From Marinoscillum sp965229915 (GTDB lineage Bacteria; Bacteroidota; Bacteroidia; Cytophagales; Cyclobacteriaceae), in the NCBI RefSeq assembly GCF_965229915.1, contig NZ_CBDDJZ010000001.1, positions 2,232,001 through 2,296,000 of the forward strand: a stretch of DNA of 64,000 nucleotides. Direction: 5' to 3'. The stretch's first letter is position 1, and the number at the start of each line of letters is the position of its first letter. Made by a program: the position numbers and the translations under genes. Below are positions 1 through 8,362 of the stretch, piece by piece. Below the pieces are notes generated by a model, which was not told the origin of the DNA, did not search any database, and saw only the letters and a list, made by a program, of their open reading frames with translations.

Positions 1-480
1 GGAAATACGCTGTGGGTCACGCGTGACCAACTTTCACCACTAATCCTGAATAGTCCGAACTGTAAAGTGGTGGCTTTGCCATCCGGACAGTCTCCACCGC
101 AGTAACCGGTGGATCGTTTCAAAACACCTATAAGTTGGCCAGCATCAGTCGAGTTCAAAAGAACATATTCATACACATACTCTTTATCCATATTACCAGC
201 ATTTATGGTAATCATTCCATCCTTGGCAGATAAAGAATACTCAAACTCATTGCCATAGTGAGCTCCTTTGTCAGATAAGTCAACTCGCGCTTCCTTGGGA
301 ATCATACTGATAGAATCGGGCATCAATACGAATAGTTCTTTCACCGTGAGCTGAGTAGCAACTGCCGCCTCAGGTGCTGGCGGATCCTCATTAGCTGCGT
401 CTTCTTGGATTGATTCTGTTTTGGAGCCACAGCTCCAGAGAATGAGTATAATGATGAGTATGAAGTAATTCTTTTTCATG
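1..480 (-). CDS. Lipoprotein of unknown function, 3' part cut by window edge
   Basis: The reading frame is open from its ATG to the left edge of the window, so the C-terminus is missing. The visible 160 residues begin with Met-Lys-Lys, a hydrophobic stretch rich in Ile and Leu, and a lipobox ending in LWSCGSK, so the protein is probably a lipid-anchored envelope protein. A short acidic, Pro/Ala-rich linker follows. A second part contains a CGGDC motif near residue 137 that could form a disulfide. It lies 26 bases downstream of the large lipoprotein gene on the same strand, so the two are probably co-transcribed. I do not recognise a family. Function unknown. Confidence 0.75.
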
Positions 481-506
481 GTAGAGGTTATTTAGGGATT
501 GAAAAA

Positions 507-3275
507 TTAGTTAGCCATTTGCATACGCTTCACAATCTCTCTCAGTTCGGTACTGCCCACTTGGTTCATTTCCACATCTTCAGCTACCAGTTTAGCTTTA
601 TCTGAGAGCTCCGTGCTCAGTACAAATTGACCCGATTCATTGAGGTATATACCTATCACTGGAAATGGCACCAGGCCATTCTTTCCAACTCCCGTCACAC
701 AAGTGGTCAAAATCATCAAGTCTTTTTTGGCGTCCTCATTCACATCGATAAATTCAATCACTACCTCTTCAATCATCCACTCGTCAGTGGAATAAGGACT
801 GAGCTTCTGAGTTGCATCATCTTTTTCTACATACAATCCAATGATTCGCCCTTCTTTCATGGAAGTAGCATAAAGGACTATTTGTCCCATACCCTCTATG
901 TCAGCTACTTTGGTCAGATCTGTCAATGGATCACCCTCTATAATCACCGGGGTTTGCTCAAGCTTTAAGAGGTCATTGTCCCTGATTTCAAAGAAAGTCA
1001 CTTCTTCCTCTCTGTCAGAATCTTGACAGGCCGGCATTAATACACGTATGTAGTTTGCAGATGAGCCTCTTGCGATTTCAACGACCGGCGGATCACAATA
1101 CAGCGCTTCTCCGGAGACCACAGCCTGCTCCCCGATCAACCCTTTGTCAGAGTAAAAGGCGACCTGATAGTTGTAATTAGGCTCTCCATGGTCACTTATG
1201 TTACGAAGCAAGACGATGTGTCTGTTATCACCTTTCAGCACAGCCAGGGGTGCATAGCCTTTGGCAAGCCAATACCTGCTGAATTTTTGAGGACCCGGGG
1301 AAGGTCTTTCACTACCACCAAACTTAGCCGGATGCTGCTCGATCCAGTCTAAATACTCCATCAAAGTAGTTAGAGGTTGGGTATGTACAAAGGACTCAGT
1401 CTTGCTATCCCATTTATAGTATCTCTCTGAGGATGCATAGTTTTGATCGCCACAGCCATATCCACCTTGCTCATCCACTATTTTTATGCCCTTTTCAGTA
1501 AAGCTAATATTAGAGGCGTAACCTTGCAGGTACTCGCAATTCCCTCCTTCAAACACCGATGGAGCATAAAGATTAGCTGGTTTCAGTTCGTTGTATTTGG
1601 TAATGCGATAGACATCACTGCTGCCATCAAATGAGGTTCGAAAGTTGGATATTTGGTTAACAATCAACTCAGGCACTCTATCACCAGTGAGATCTTTAGT
1701 GTCTTTCACCGTTCCTGAAACCAGGCTAAAGTGTGTCACTCCATTTGCCTTCAATTGATCAAAAATTTCCTCGTGATAGTCACCACCAGAGAAGAGTTGA
1801 TTGAGTGTGTTGAAAAAAACCAGGCTTGACTTGTCCGCTTCTATTAACTCATAGACTCTAACGTTACCCAACTTATAGATGAATTTATAGCTGATATCAC
1901 GCCCTTTCGACCGAAGTGCTAACAACACCTTTTCGTAATCCACCGGAGGTGCAAAAGCGACCGGACCGGATACCTTATCCATCTTTAACTGGTAGAGCTT
2001 ATTGCGTATTAAGTTCAGGTCCTCTGGAGATAACTCTACACCCTCTGCGGTCCGTTCCTGAACGAACTGCTCAATATCTGTATCTGCGGTGATCTCATTT
2101 TTAAGACTTGAGCCAGGAATAAGAGATCTTCCCTTATTGGTTTGTACGACAACAGGCTGGGTAAAGTCATTGGTGCTGGAGAGCGTAAGCGTGTTAGTAG
2201 TGGATGTTTCACACATGGCGTCTATATTCACACCATCCATACAAGCCATGATTGGTAAGGTGCCTGAATTCTTCCGGCGAATTACAAATTGATTGGCCAA
2301 CCAAATAACCTCAACCTCATGCTGTGTAGGCGTGGCTCCTACTCCACCTCCTGTAAAATAGGAATACTCAACCAGCCACTGGCCATTCTTACCGATCCTG
2401 ATCACTTCGGCCATCCCACGAATATCTTCTGCTTCTATGGATCTATGATACCTAAAGATTAGGAAGCCGTTCATCTCTCTAACCTCTATGGGCTGTATCG
2501 TTCCAAGTAGAGCTTCATTGTCATTGATAAGGCCTTTAATTGACTCAGGATAAAAGACACCTTCATAAGGTACATTCTCACTCCCAGACTCAAACTGGCT
2601 TTTGAGATTAAGCATTCTTTGAGATGCTTTCTCCCTATTCTCATCAATAGATACTTCGGTGAATTCGGTTTTGGTAATTTGTGTTTCTGATATGCGAGAA
2701 GATGAATAAGTACCGTTTGATCCAACTTCAGGGTCATTTGATTCTCCACTGTCTATGATGGTTGATTCGAATTTTCCATTCTTCCAATAGTAGGCTCTGG
2801 AGTTCGTAATAAATCCCTGAAGTTGGTTTTCATTGACAATGTAATCTCCAATGGTCATAGGCATACCCAACTCAACAAGATCTGTTTCTTTCCATTCTGA
2901 GTCCAGATATAAAACACTTATTTTTCTATTATAAAACCCGCCTTCCATATCGTCTCCAAGCTCCTGTATCACTATATAAGGTTTCGCAGGTGATCGCCAA
3001 AGGGATATTTCATATCTTGTAAAGTCACCTTCACCCGGCACATTGATCACAAATAGTTCATCAGCAACTCGAGTGAGACTCAGTTCATGTCGGAAGACAT
3101 TAGTTGCTTTTCCAGTTGCCAATAGTTCATTTCTGATAGTGGAATCTAGCGAAACATAACGCTCAGGCACTTCTAAAAACATCTCATCCAGGGATTGTTC
3201 CTTAGCTGATGGCGTACAGTTTAGTAAGAAGACAGCCATAACAGCGGACAGAAGCAAAGTGGAAAGCTGATTCAT
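507..3275 (-). CDS. Large lipoprotein of unknown function
   Basis: A 922-residue protein with an N-terminal signal sequence ending in a lipobox (VFLLNC, Cys about residue 20), so it is predicted to be a lipid-anchored envelope protein. Two stretches resemble short FG-GAP/VCBS-like calcium-loop repeats (DLTGDRVPELIV near residue 540 and DVNEDAKKDLMIL near 865). Repeated phrases describing Trp- and Tyr-rich strands suggest an all-beta, possibly propeller-like fold. No enzyme motif is visible. It is the upstream partner of the partial lipoprotein gene in a likely two-gene operon. Family not recognised. The lipoprotein call is firm and the fold is inference. Confidence 0.75.
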   Translation of the reverse strand: MNQLSTLLLSAVMAVFLLNCTPSAKEQSLDEMFLEVPERYVSLDSTIRNELLATGKATNVFRHELSLTRVADELFVINVPGEGDFTRYEISLWRSPAKPYIVIQELGDDMEGGFYNRKISVLYLDSEWKETDLVELGMPMTIGDYIVNENQLQGFITNSRAYYWKNGKFESTIIDSGESNDPEVGSNGTYSSSRISETQITKTEFTEVSIDENREKASQRMLNLKSQFESGSENVPYEGVFYPESIKGLINDNEALLGTIQPIEVREMNGFLIFRYHRSIEAEDIRGMAEVIRIGKNGQWLVEYSYFTGGGVGATPTQHEVEVIWLANQFVIRRKNSGTLPIMACMDGVNIDAMCETSTTNTLTLSSTNDFTQPVVVQTNKGRSLIPGSSLKNEITADTDIEQFVQERTAEGVELSPEDLNLIRNKLYQLKMDKVSGPVAFAPPVDYEKVLLALRSKGRDISYKFIYKLGNVRVYELIEADKSSLVFFNTLNQLFSGGDYHEEIFDQLKANGVTHFSLVSGTVKDTKDLTGDRVPELIVNQISNFRTSFDGSSDVYRITKYNELKPANLYAPSVFEGGNCEYLQGYASNISFTEKGIKIVDEQGGYGCGDQNYASSERYYKWDSKTESFVHTQPLTTLMEYLDWIEQHPAKFGGSERPSPGPQKFSRYWLAKGYAPLAVLKGDNRHIVLLRNISDHGEPNYNYQVAFYSDKGLIGEQAVVSGEALYCDPPVVEIARGSSANYIRVLMPACQDSDREEEVTFFEIRDNDLLKLEQTPVIIEGDPLTDLTKVADIEGMGQIVLYATSMKEGRIIGLYVEKDDATQKLSPYSTDEWMIEEVVIEFIDVNEDAKKDLMILTTCVTGVGKNGLVPFPVIGIYLNESGQFVLSTELSDKAKLVAEDVEMNQVGSTELREIVKRMQMAN

Positions 3276-3481
3276 TTCAAGATGGGTTTAAGCTAGCAGA
3301 AATAGTTATTCCAGAAGGGCATGAGATCATACCATTCTGTGATTGAAACTATTGAAGTAAGGGAAAATGTCCTTACCATGCAAACAAATACTCGATGCTT
3401 ACTTGATTAGAAGAGATTGATTTTGTAAACAGCAGATTCAGTTTACAAATGTCACACCTCAAGCAAACATCAGCCAAAAAG

Positions 3482-4564
3482 TTATTGTGAAAGCTTATTA
3501 GTCCGGGCGATCAGGAGGAAATCAGCTATTACCAGAGCCGACATGGCCTCTACGATGGGTACTGCCCGAGGAACCACACAGGGATCATGCCGACCTTTAC
3601 CTGAAACTGTGGCCGTATTGCCATGCTTATCGATACTTTCTTGATCCTGCATGATGGTGGCTACTGGTTTAAAAGCCACATTGAAGTAAATGTCCTGACC
3701 ATTGGAGATCCCTCCTTGAATACCACCGGAGTAGTTGGTCCTTGTTTTGACTAGTCCGTCTTCTGTGTAGAAAGCATCGTTGTGTTCTGAGCCACGCATC
3801 CTGATGCCTTCGAATCCACTGCCGTATTCAAAACCTTTTACTGCATTGATGCTAAGCATGGCTTTACCAAGTTCTGCATGCAACTTATCAAAAGCTGGTT
3901 CGCCAAGTCCTGCTGGCACACCGGTAATCACGCCTGTAACGACCCCACCTACCGTATCCTGATCTTTACGCACTTTATCAATATAATCGAACATCTGTTG
4001 AGCCATCTCAGGGTCCGGGCATCTCACATCATTGGATTCTGTTTGAGAAAGGTCTAAATCAGTATAGGGCTTATTCAGTGCGAGTTCTCCTACTTGCGAA
4101 ACATAGGCATGGAAAGAAATGCCAAATTCTCTGAGCATCAGTTTGGCAATTGCTCCAGCAGCTACCCGAGCCGCAGTTTCTCGGGCAGAGCTTCTCCCGC
4201 CTCCTCGATAATCGCGAATACCATACTTGGTCTCATAAGTATAATCTGCATGAGATGGACGAAACTTTTCCGCAATGTGACTATAGTCCTTACTCTTTTG
4301 GTCTTTGTTTCGGATCACCATACCAATTGGCGTACCAGTTGTCTTTCCTTCAAATACTCCACTTAATATTTCAACCTGATCCTCTTCCTTGCGCTGTGTG
4401 GTGATTTTTGATTGTCCGGGCTTACGTCTGGCGAGTTCATTTTGAATAAACTCCATGTCTATCGGGATGCCGGCAGGGCATCCATTGATGGTGACGCCTA
4501 TCGCAGCTCCATGAGACTCCCCAAATGTGGTAATGCTAAAGATCTTTCCGTAAATGTTTCCCAT
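3482..4564 (-). CDS. aroC: Chorismate synthase
   Basis: Converts 5-enolpyruvylshikimate 3-phosphate to chorismate, the last common step of aromatic amino acid and folate precursor synthesis, using reduced FMN. The 360-residue length is normal for the family. Visible signatures are the N-terminal FGESHG motif (residues 14-19), the RPGQS segment near residue 48, the central GGGRSSARETAARV block (about 121-134), and the C-terminal GRHDPCVVPRAVPIVEAM block. Cytoplasmic. It stands alone between unrelated genes, with no other shikimate gene nearby. Confidence 0.97.
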   Translation of the reverse strand: MGNIYGKIFSITTFGESHGAAIGVTINGCPAGIPIDMEFIQNELARRKPGQSKITTQRKEEDQVEILSGVFEGKTTGTPIGMVIRNKDQKSKDYSHIAEKFRPSHADYTYETKYGIRDYRGGGRSSARETAARVAAGAIAKLMLREFGISFHAYVSQVGELALNKPYTDLDLSQTESNDVRCPDPEMAQQMFDYIDKVRKDQDTVGGVVTGVITGVPAGLGEPAFDKLHAELGKAMLSINAVKGFEYGSGFEGIRMRGSEHNDAFYTEDGLVKTRTNYSGGIQGGISNGQDIYFNVAFKPVATIMQDQESIDKHGNTATVSGKGRHDPCVVPRAVPIVEAMSALVIADFLLIARTNKLSQ

Positions 4565-4673
4565 TCTACTCGTTACTTATCGTCAAGCGGCAGCAAAGAT
4601 ATTCGCATTTGCTTGCGATGTGATAAGAATTGAAGGTTTTTAGGTCACTTGAGAAGTAGAAAATTTGGTCGTT

Positions 4674-6119
4674 CTACTTTTTAAATACCATATATGCTGT
4701 CAAACCAAGCATCATCACTATGAAGATATTAGTAAAAATCCGCATCCATGAGCTCTCATTCATCCCTACGAGTTTGTTGTCTTTGAACTCTATTCCATCA
4801 TAGAATGAGCCCATGTCATTGGATAGGATGTATTGGTTCTTACGGCTTTCACCAGTGACAACCAGAGTTTGGTTGGACCTGAGCGTATCGTATTTTTCAT
4901 CATCTGGATTGAAAAACACCCATTGAAAATAGTCCCCAAGCTCATAAGTACCTGGTTCATTAGGAATGCCGTAGTAGTTGAAGCTCTTGGTACCAGTGAC
5001 CCTACCTGAAGATCGGGTGATATCCTGCTTCACATTTGGCGCATAGAAATCAAATGCATCAGTAGTTGGTACAACCGGTTCTTCCATAGCGCTGATGTTT
5101 CCTTCTCCTATCACATTGAAGGTGTAGTTAAAACTCTCTCCGGTTTGGAGCTCTAGTGAATTGATTTTTTCGGCGAGTCGATAATCTCCTACAGCAACAC
5201 GTTCCTTTAGCGGATGCGGCGGCAGTTCGCGTACTTCCACTTTCTTGGGTTTGGAATAAAAGGTCTCATAATCCTCCATCCGGTTTCGACCAAAAAATGA
5301 TGGGTTCTTAGCCACTTTGTATTTGATTAGTTTCAGGCCTACTGATGGAAACGAAATATCCTCGACATTCAGTGGATAGAAGGTGGCTTGATAGATTTTG
5401 TACTGGGTATACGCCCGGTTATTGATGGTGACCGGTTGTCCGTTGATATTGTCAATATTAAAGTTTTCCTCCCAGCAACTGGACGGTTTGATCTCTTTGA
5501 CAATGTCAGTGATTTGCTTGCCCAAATCATAAAAGCGCATATCAGCCCGATTCGTCTCTGCGACATAAAATGCCAGTGTGGTAGTGAACCCTTCACCCAC
5601 AAACACATCAGACTTATCTGTAGTAAGCGCCAGGAAAGCATCTGCTTCCACATCGATAAACTCTGTTGGCTGCTCCTCACGATCTCTGAACATATCGAAC
5701 GGACTACCAAATGGATCATTTGATCGCCTCTGTTGTTGCTGTGCAGGGCCTACTTTGATAGTAAATCCAGAAACGGAAATCTGCTCGCCATTGACCTCCA
5801 TGGAGAAGCCTGGAATATTGAAACTTCCTTCGCGTGTCGGCTGATAGTTTTGAGTAATGCTTTGTGAAGAAGTCATGCGCCCATTGATGAAACTGGTGGA
5901 TGACGATGAGGACGTACCCCGCTTCACAAAACCCTCGATATCTGGAAATGGGCTATAGTTTTTTAACCGCTCGTTTTCTACGGTGAGCGTTACTTTAAAG
6001 TATTGATTTACAGCAATATCAGTGCTTCCTATTTCTATTTTTTTATCCTGGCCATAAGCTCCCGATAGAAGAACTAACACAAAAAAACAACCTAACCCAA
6101 AAACCCTCGTATTAATCAT
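4674..6119 (-). CDS. batD: BatD-like (oxygen-tolerance family) exported protein
   Basis: A 481-residue protein with a signal peptide (cleavage after AYGQ), a long extracytoplasmic region of predicted beta domains, and one C-terminal membrane helix (about residues 460-478, IFTNIFIVMMLGLTAYMVF). Early motifs typical of BatD are the paired strand regions around FKVTLTVEN and YSPFPDIEGFVKRG, a Ser-rich stretch, and NYQPTREGSFNIPGF. In Bacteroidetes, BatD is usually in a batABCDE cluster with MoxR. Here it stands alone, so it is either a second BatD or a separated copy. Its role in envelope stress or oxygen tolerance is known only loosely. Confidence 0.85.
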   Translation of the reverse strand: MINTRVFGLGCFFVLVLLSGAYGQDKKIEIGSTDIAVNQYFKVTLTVENERLKNYSPFPDIEGFVKRGTSSSSSTSFINGRMTSSQSITQNYQPTREGSFNIPGFSMEVNGEQISVSGFTIKVGPAQQQQRRSNDPFGSPFDMFRDREEQPTEFIDVEADAFLALTTDKSDVFVGEGFTTTLAFYVAETNRADMRFYDLGKQITDIVKEIKPSSCWEENFNIDNINGQPVTINNRAYTQYKIYQATFYPLNVEDISFPSVGLKLIKYKVAKNPSFFGRNRMEDYETFYSKPKKVEVRELPPHPLKERVAVGDYRLAEKINSLELQTGESFNYTFNVIGEGNISAMEEPVVPTTDAFDFYAPNVKQDITRSSGRVTGTKSFNYYGIPNEPGTYELGDYFQWVFFNPDDEKYDTLRSNQTLVVTGESRKNQYILSNDMGSFYDGIEFKDNKLVGMNESSWMRIFTNIFIVMMLGLTAYMVFKK

Positions 6120-6264
6120 AAGTTATGCCTGAAAACGATTGCAAATAGTAGTCGTAAAATTAGATGAAAAGCTAAAAATTGCTTAACTTTTCCATAACTA
6201 CGTTTTCAAAAGGAAAACGTCAAATTTACATCATTAGTTAACCCTTTAACAAAATTTTAGATTT

Positions 6265-6456
6265 ATGTTAGAGTATTTCAAAACCATCCTATCAAAAGTG
6301 AGTTTTGACCGGTGGCTCTTCGAGAAAGAGCTGAAGAAAGCTATTAAGTCTCTCGTTCCGGAAGAAATAAGGACCTTACGGGACTGGTGCTACGATCAAT
6401 TCGGTCAAATCTACGAATCCATATTGAATAAATGCTTTAAAACAGCATTAGCTTAA
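6265..6456 (+). CDS. Small helical protein of unknown function
   Basis: A 63-residue basic/acidic amphipathic protein (MLEYFKTILSKVSFDRWLFEKELKK...) with no signal peptide and no membrane segment. It is probably all-helical. The codon use matches its neighbours, it has its own intergenic leader, and it ends just before a strong hairpin terminator, so it is probably a real gene. No family assigned. The reading frame contains two Cys (residues 43 and 58). Confidence 0.7.
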   Translation: MLEYFKTILSKVSFDRWLFEKELKKAIKSLVPEEIRTLRDWCYDQFGQIYESILNKCFKTALA

Positions 6457-6462
6457 AAACTG

Positions 6463-6489
6463 AAAGGCCTCCAATTGGAGGCCTTTTTT
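6463..6489. terminator. Bidirectional rho-independent terminator
   Basis: A perfect 24-bp palindrome (AAAGGCCTCC-AATT-style arms meeting at the centre) followed by a T run on the plus strand and by A residues before it, which give a T run on the minus strand. It sits between the convergent ends of the 63-residue protein gene and the tail-collar gene and overlaps the end of the latter by a few bases. Confidence 0.9.
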
Positions 6490-7324
6490 ATTTCTTCATA
6501 ATGTATGCCAACACATAATAGGGTGGCCTGTTTTCATGTTTGGCTCCTCCACCAGTACTCTGCATCGTGTGATTGTGGGTGTCGTTGTTAATGGATAACG
6601 TGTGTGAGTGTTGGCCTGTATTGCTTGGAATAGAAGCATATGCCGGACCTCCATCCTTAGCCGCGCTCCCACTGTTACTTCGGTCTGGCTCATTGCTGCC
6701 TGTATCTTTCATCGGCCTTTCATCATTGGTCCATTCAATCGGGTGAGAATGTCCCCCTCCGTATTGTGCGCTTCCTGAATGATTGTGAGTGTCGTTATTG
6801 ATGACATGAGTATGCCCTGGCATTTCGCTGGTCAATAATCTCACGCTATCCTGACCACCAGTGTTTCCACCGGTGGTACCTCCTATACTGAAATCTCCAG
6901 GATTATTATACTCTTCAATCGATGCATCATAGCCCACGACAAATCGACCGGAAAGATTAGGAGTGCTATTGGTGCCGTCACATAGCTTCCATCCTTCTGG
7001 AACGGTAGACCCAGACCACATTACAATCGTTCCTGAGGGAGAGCCAACCATGTGCCAGTTGCTACCATCAAAGTAATACAAAGACTTAATGTCTGTGTCA
7101 TAGACGATGATCCCATCAGTAGTGGCCCACTTGGTACCTCCAGGGTCACGTTGAGCAGTCGTAACTCGGGGCACAAGCATTCCCTTATTGCCAGGAGTTT
7201 CTACTTGAAAAATCGCGTCAGGCTCCAGAGATGTAGTTCCTACACCTACTCCATCCTGGGCATGCAGTACAGAAGTCGACCCGACTAGAATGAAGGTCGA
7301 CAGCAAATATCTAAATGAGCACAT
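6488..7324 (-). CDS. Secreted protein with phage tail-collar domain
   Basis: Start taken at the ATG of MCSFRYLLST, which directly precedes a signal peptide ending in VLHAQ. A longer version from an upstream TTG is less likely. The mature protein starts with a DGVGVGTTS module followed by PDAIFQVE, KGMLVPRVTT and a YYFDGSNW motif. This module is shared with the genes at 7530 and 52273. The second half (from about GTIVMWSG, PEGWKLCDGT) is a tail-collar / microcystin-dependent-protein domain with PNLSGRFVVG, and His/Gly-rich strands (GHTHVINNDTHNH) ending in NRPPYYVLAYIMKK. In phages, collar domains sit in short tail fibres. Here the signal peptide implies export from the cell. Role unknown. Confidence 0.85.
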   Translation of the reverse strand: MCSFRYLLSTFILVGSTSVLHAQDGVGVGTTSLEPDAIFQVETPGNKGMLVPRVTTAQRDPGGTKWATTDGIIVYDTDIKSLYYFDGSNWHMVGSPSGTIVMWSGSTVPEGWKLCDGTNSTPNLSGRFVVGYDASIEEYNNPGDFSIGGTTGGNTGGQDSVRLLTSEMPGHTHVINNDTHNHSGSAQYGGGHSHPIEWTNDERPMKDTGSNEPDRSNSGSAAKDGGPAYASIPSNTGQHSHTLSINNDTHNHTMQSTGGGAKHENRPPYYVLAYIMKK

Positions 7325-7468
7325 AGCATATGGTTTTTGAATTAAATATAATCTCAATAACGTTACTTGCTATGTCTGATTGAACAAAAATGCACTATCC
7401 TGATCAAAAGCAACCTGACAATACATCCTCAACAAGTCGAATTGAAGTACTTGAAAAGGATTCTCTGG

Positions 7469-7499
7469 TTGCAAATAACTACTCATCAAGGTATTTTCG
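7469..7499 (+). promoter_or_regulatory. Candidate Bacteroidetes-type promoter
   Basis: TTG, then 20 bases, then TATTTTCG, close to the Bacteroidetes consensus TTTG-N19/21-TAnnTTTG. It lies 30 bases before the ATG of the downstream tail-like protein gene, a sensible distance. Seen by eye only. Confidence 0.4.
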
Positions 7500-7529
7500 C
7501 CACCACCTTTAAGTAAGAATAGTATAAAA

Positions 7530-8321
7530 ATGAAGTTTATCGCCCCTTATATATTCTGTTTTATCGTAGGCATACACACTTTGATTGGCCAAACATCAAG
7601 TGATGGAGTAGGTATTGGTACGGTGAGTGTTGCCTCTGACGCCATTCTGGAAGTTGAATCAAATAACAAAGGGATTCTCGTACCTCGGGTAACCACCACA
7701 CAAAGGAATCAGATTAGCGCTGTTTCTGAAGGGCTCATCGTATATGACAAGACTGTAGACGCATTCTACTACTACAGTGGAAGTGAGTGGTTAAGACTCA
7801 TCACGCAACCCGAATTGGACCTGAAGCTTAACTTAACAGGAGGTACATTGACGGGTAATTTAAATATGTCCTCAAATAAGGTCACTAATGTTGGTAACGG
7901 CACCAATACTGCCGATGCGGTAAACAAAGGTCAATTAGATGAAAAATTGAATCTTTCTGGTGGTACACTGACAGGTAATCTCTCCATGAACTCAAACAAA
8001 ATTACCAATCTCGCAAGCCCAACTGTTGGGACTGACGCAGCAAGATATTCCAACATAACTGCACTAGACAATAGAAAAGCAGAAGAAGGTGCAGTACTTA
8101 CAGACTTCAATAACTATACAGATGCAGGAATCTACTTTGCAGGAGGTTCATTTGCTAGTAACCAGCCCAACCAGGATGATTTCTACACTATGATCGTAAC
8201 TTCCAATGGATCCATCATCGACCAACTATGTATTACCAATACCTCGACCAATGGAGGTAGAGGAGATATTTGGTTTAGAAGAAAAAATGGTTCCTGGGGA
8301 GCATGGACCAAAATAAAATAA
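7530..8321 (+). CDS. Secreted tail-fibre-like protein with C-terminal knob
   Basis: A 263-residue protein with a signal peptide, then the shared DGVGIGTVS module (AILEVE, KGILVPRVTTTQR, FYYYSGSEW). Two copies of a phage tail-fibre repeat follow (LNLTGGTLTGNLNMSSNKVTN and LNLSGGTLTGNLSMNSNKITN, about residues 98-160, with the NADAVNKGQLDEKL connector). The C-terminus (about 190-263, DFNNYTDAGIYFAGGS ... WGAWTKIK) resembles the knob domains of phage and pyocin tail fibres. It is divergent from the collar-domain gene. Probably a trimeric surface or secreted adhesin-like fibre. Ligand unknown. Confidence 0.8.
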   Translation: MKFIAPYIFCFIVGIHTLIGQTSSDGVGIGTVSVASDAILEVESNNKGILVPRVTTTQRNQISAVSEGLIVYDKTVDAFYYYSGSEWLRLITQPELDLKLNLTGGTLTGNLNMSSNKVTNVGNGTNTADAVNKGQLDEKLNLSGGTLTGNLSMNSNKITNLASPTVGTDAARYSNITALDNRKAEEGAVLTDFNNYTDAGIYFAGGSFASNQPNQDDFYTMIVTSNGSIIDQLCITNTSTNGGRGDIWFRRKNGSWGAWTKIK

Positions 8322-8362
8322 TCACTTCATCATCCTCCAAGAACCATTTTAGTCCAATCGGA

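Noticed and set aside
6488..8321. Remnant prophage or tailocin
   Set aside because: Both proteins have signal peptides, and no sheath, tube, baseplate, lysis or capsid genes are nearby.
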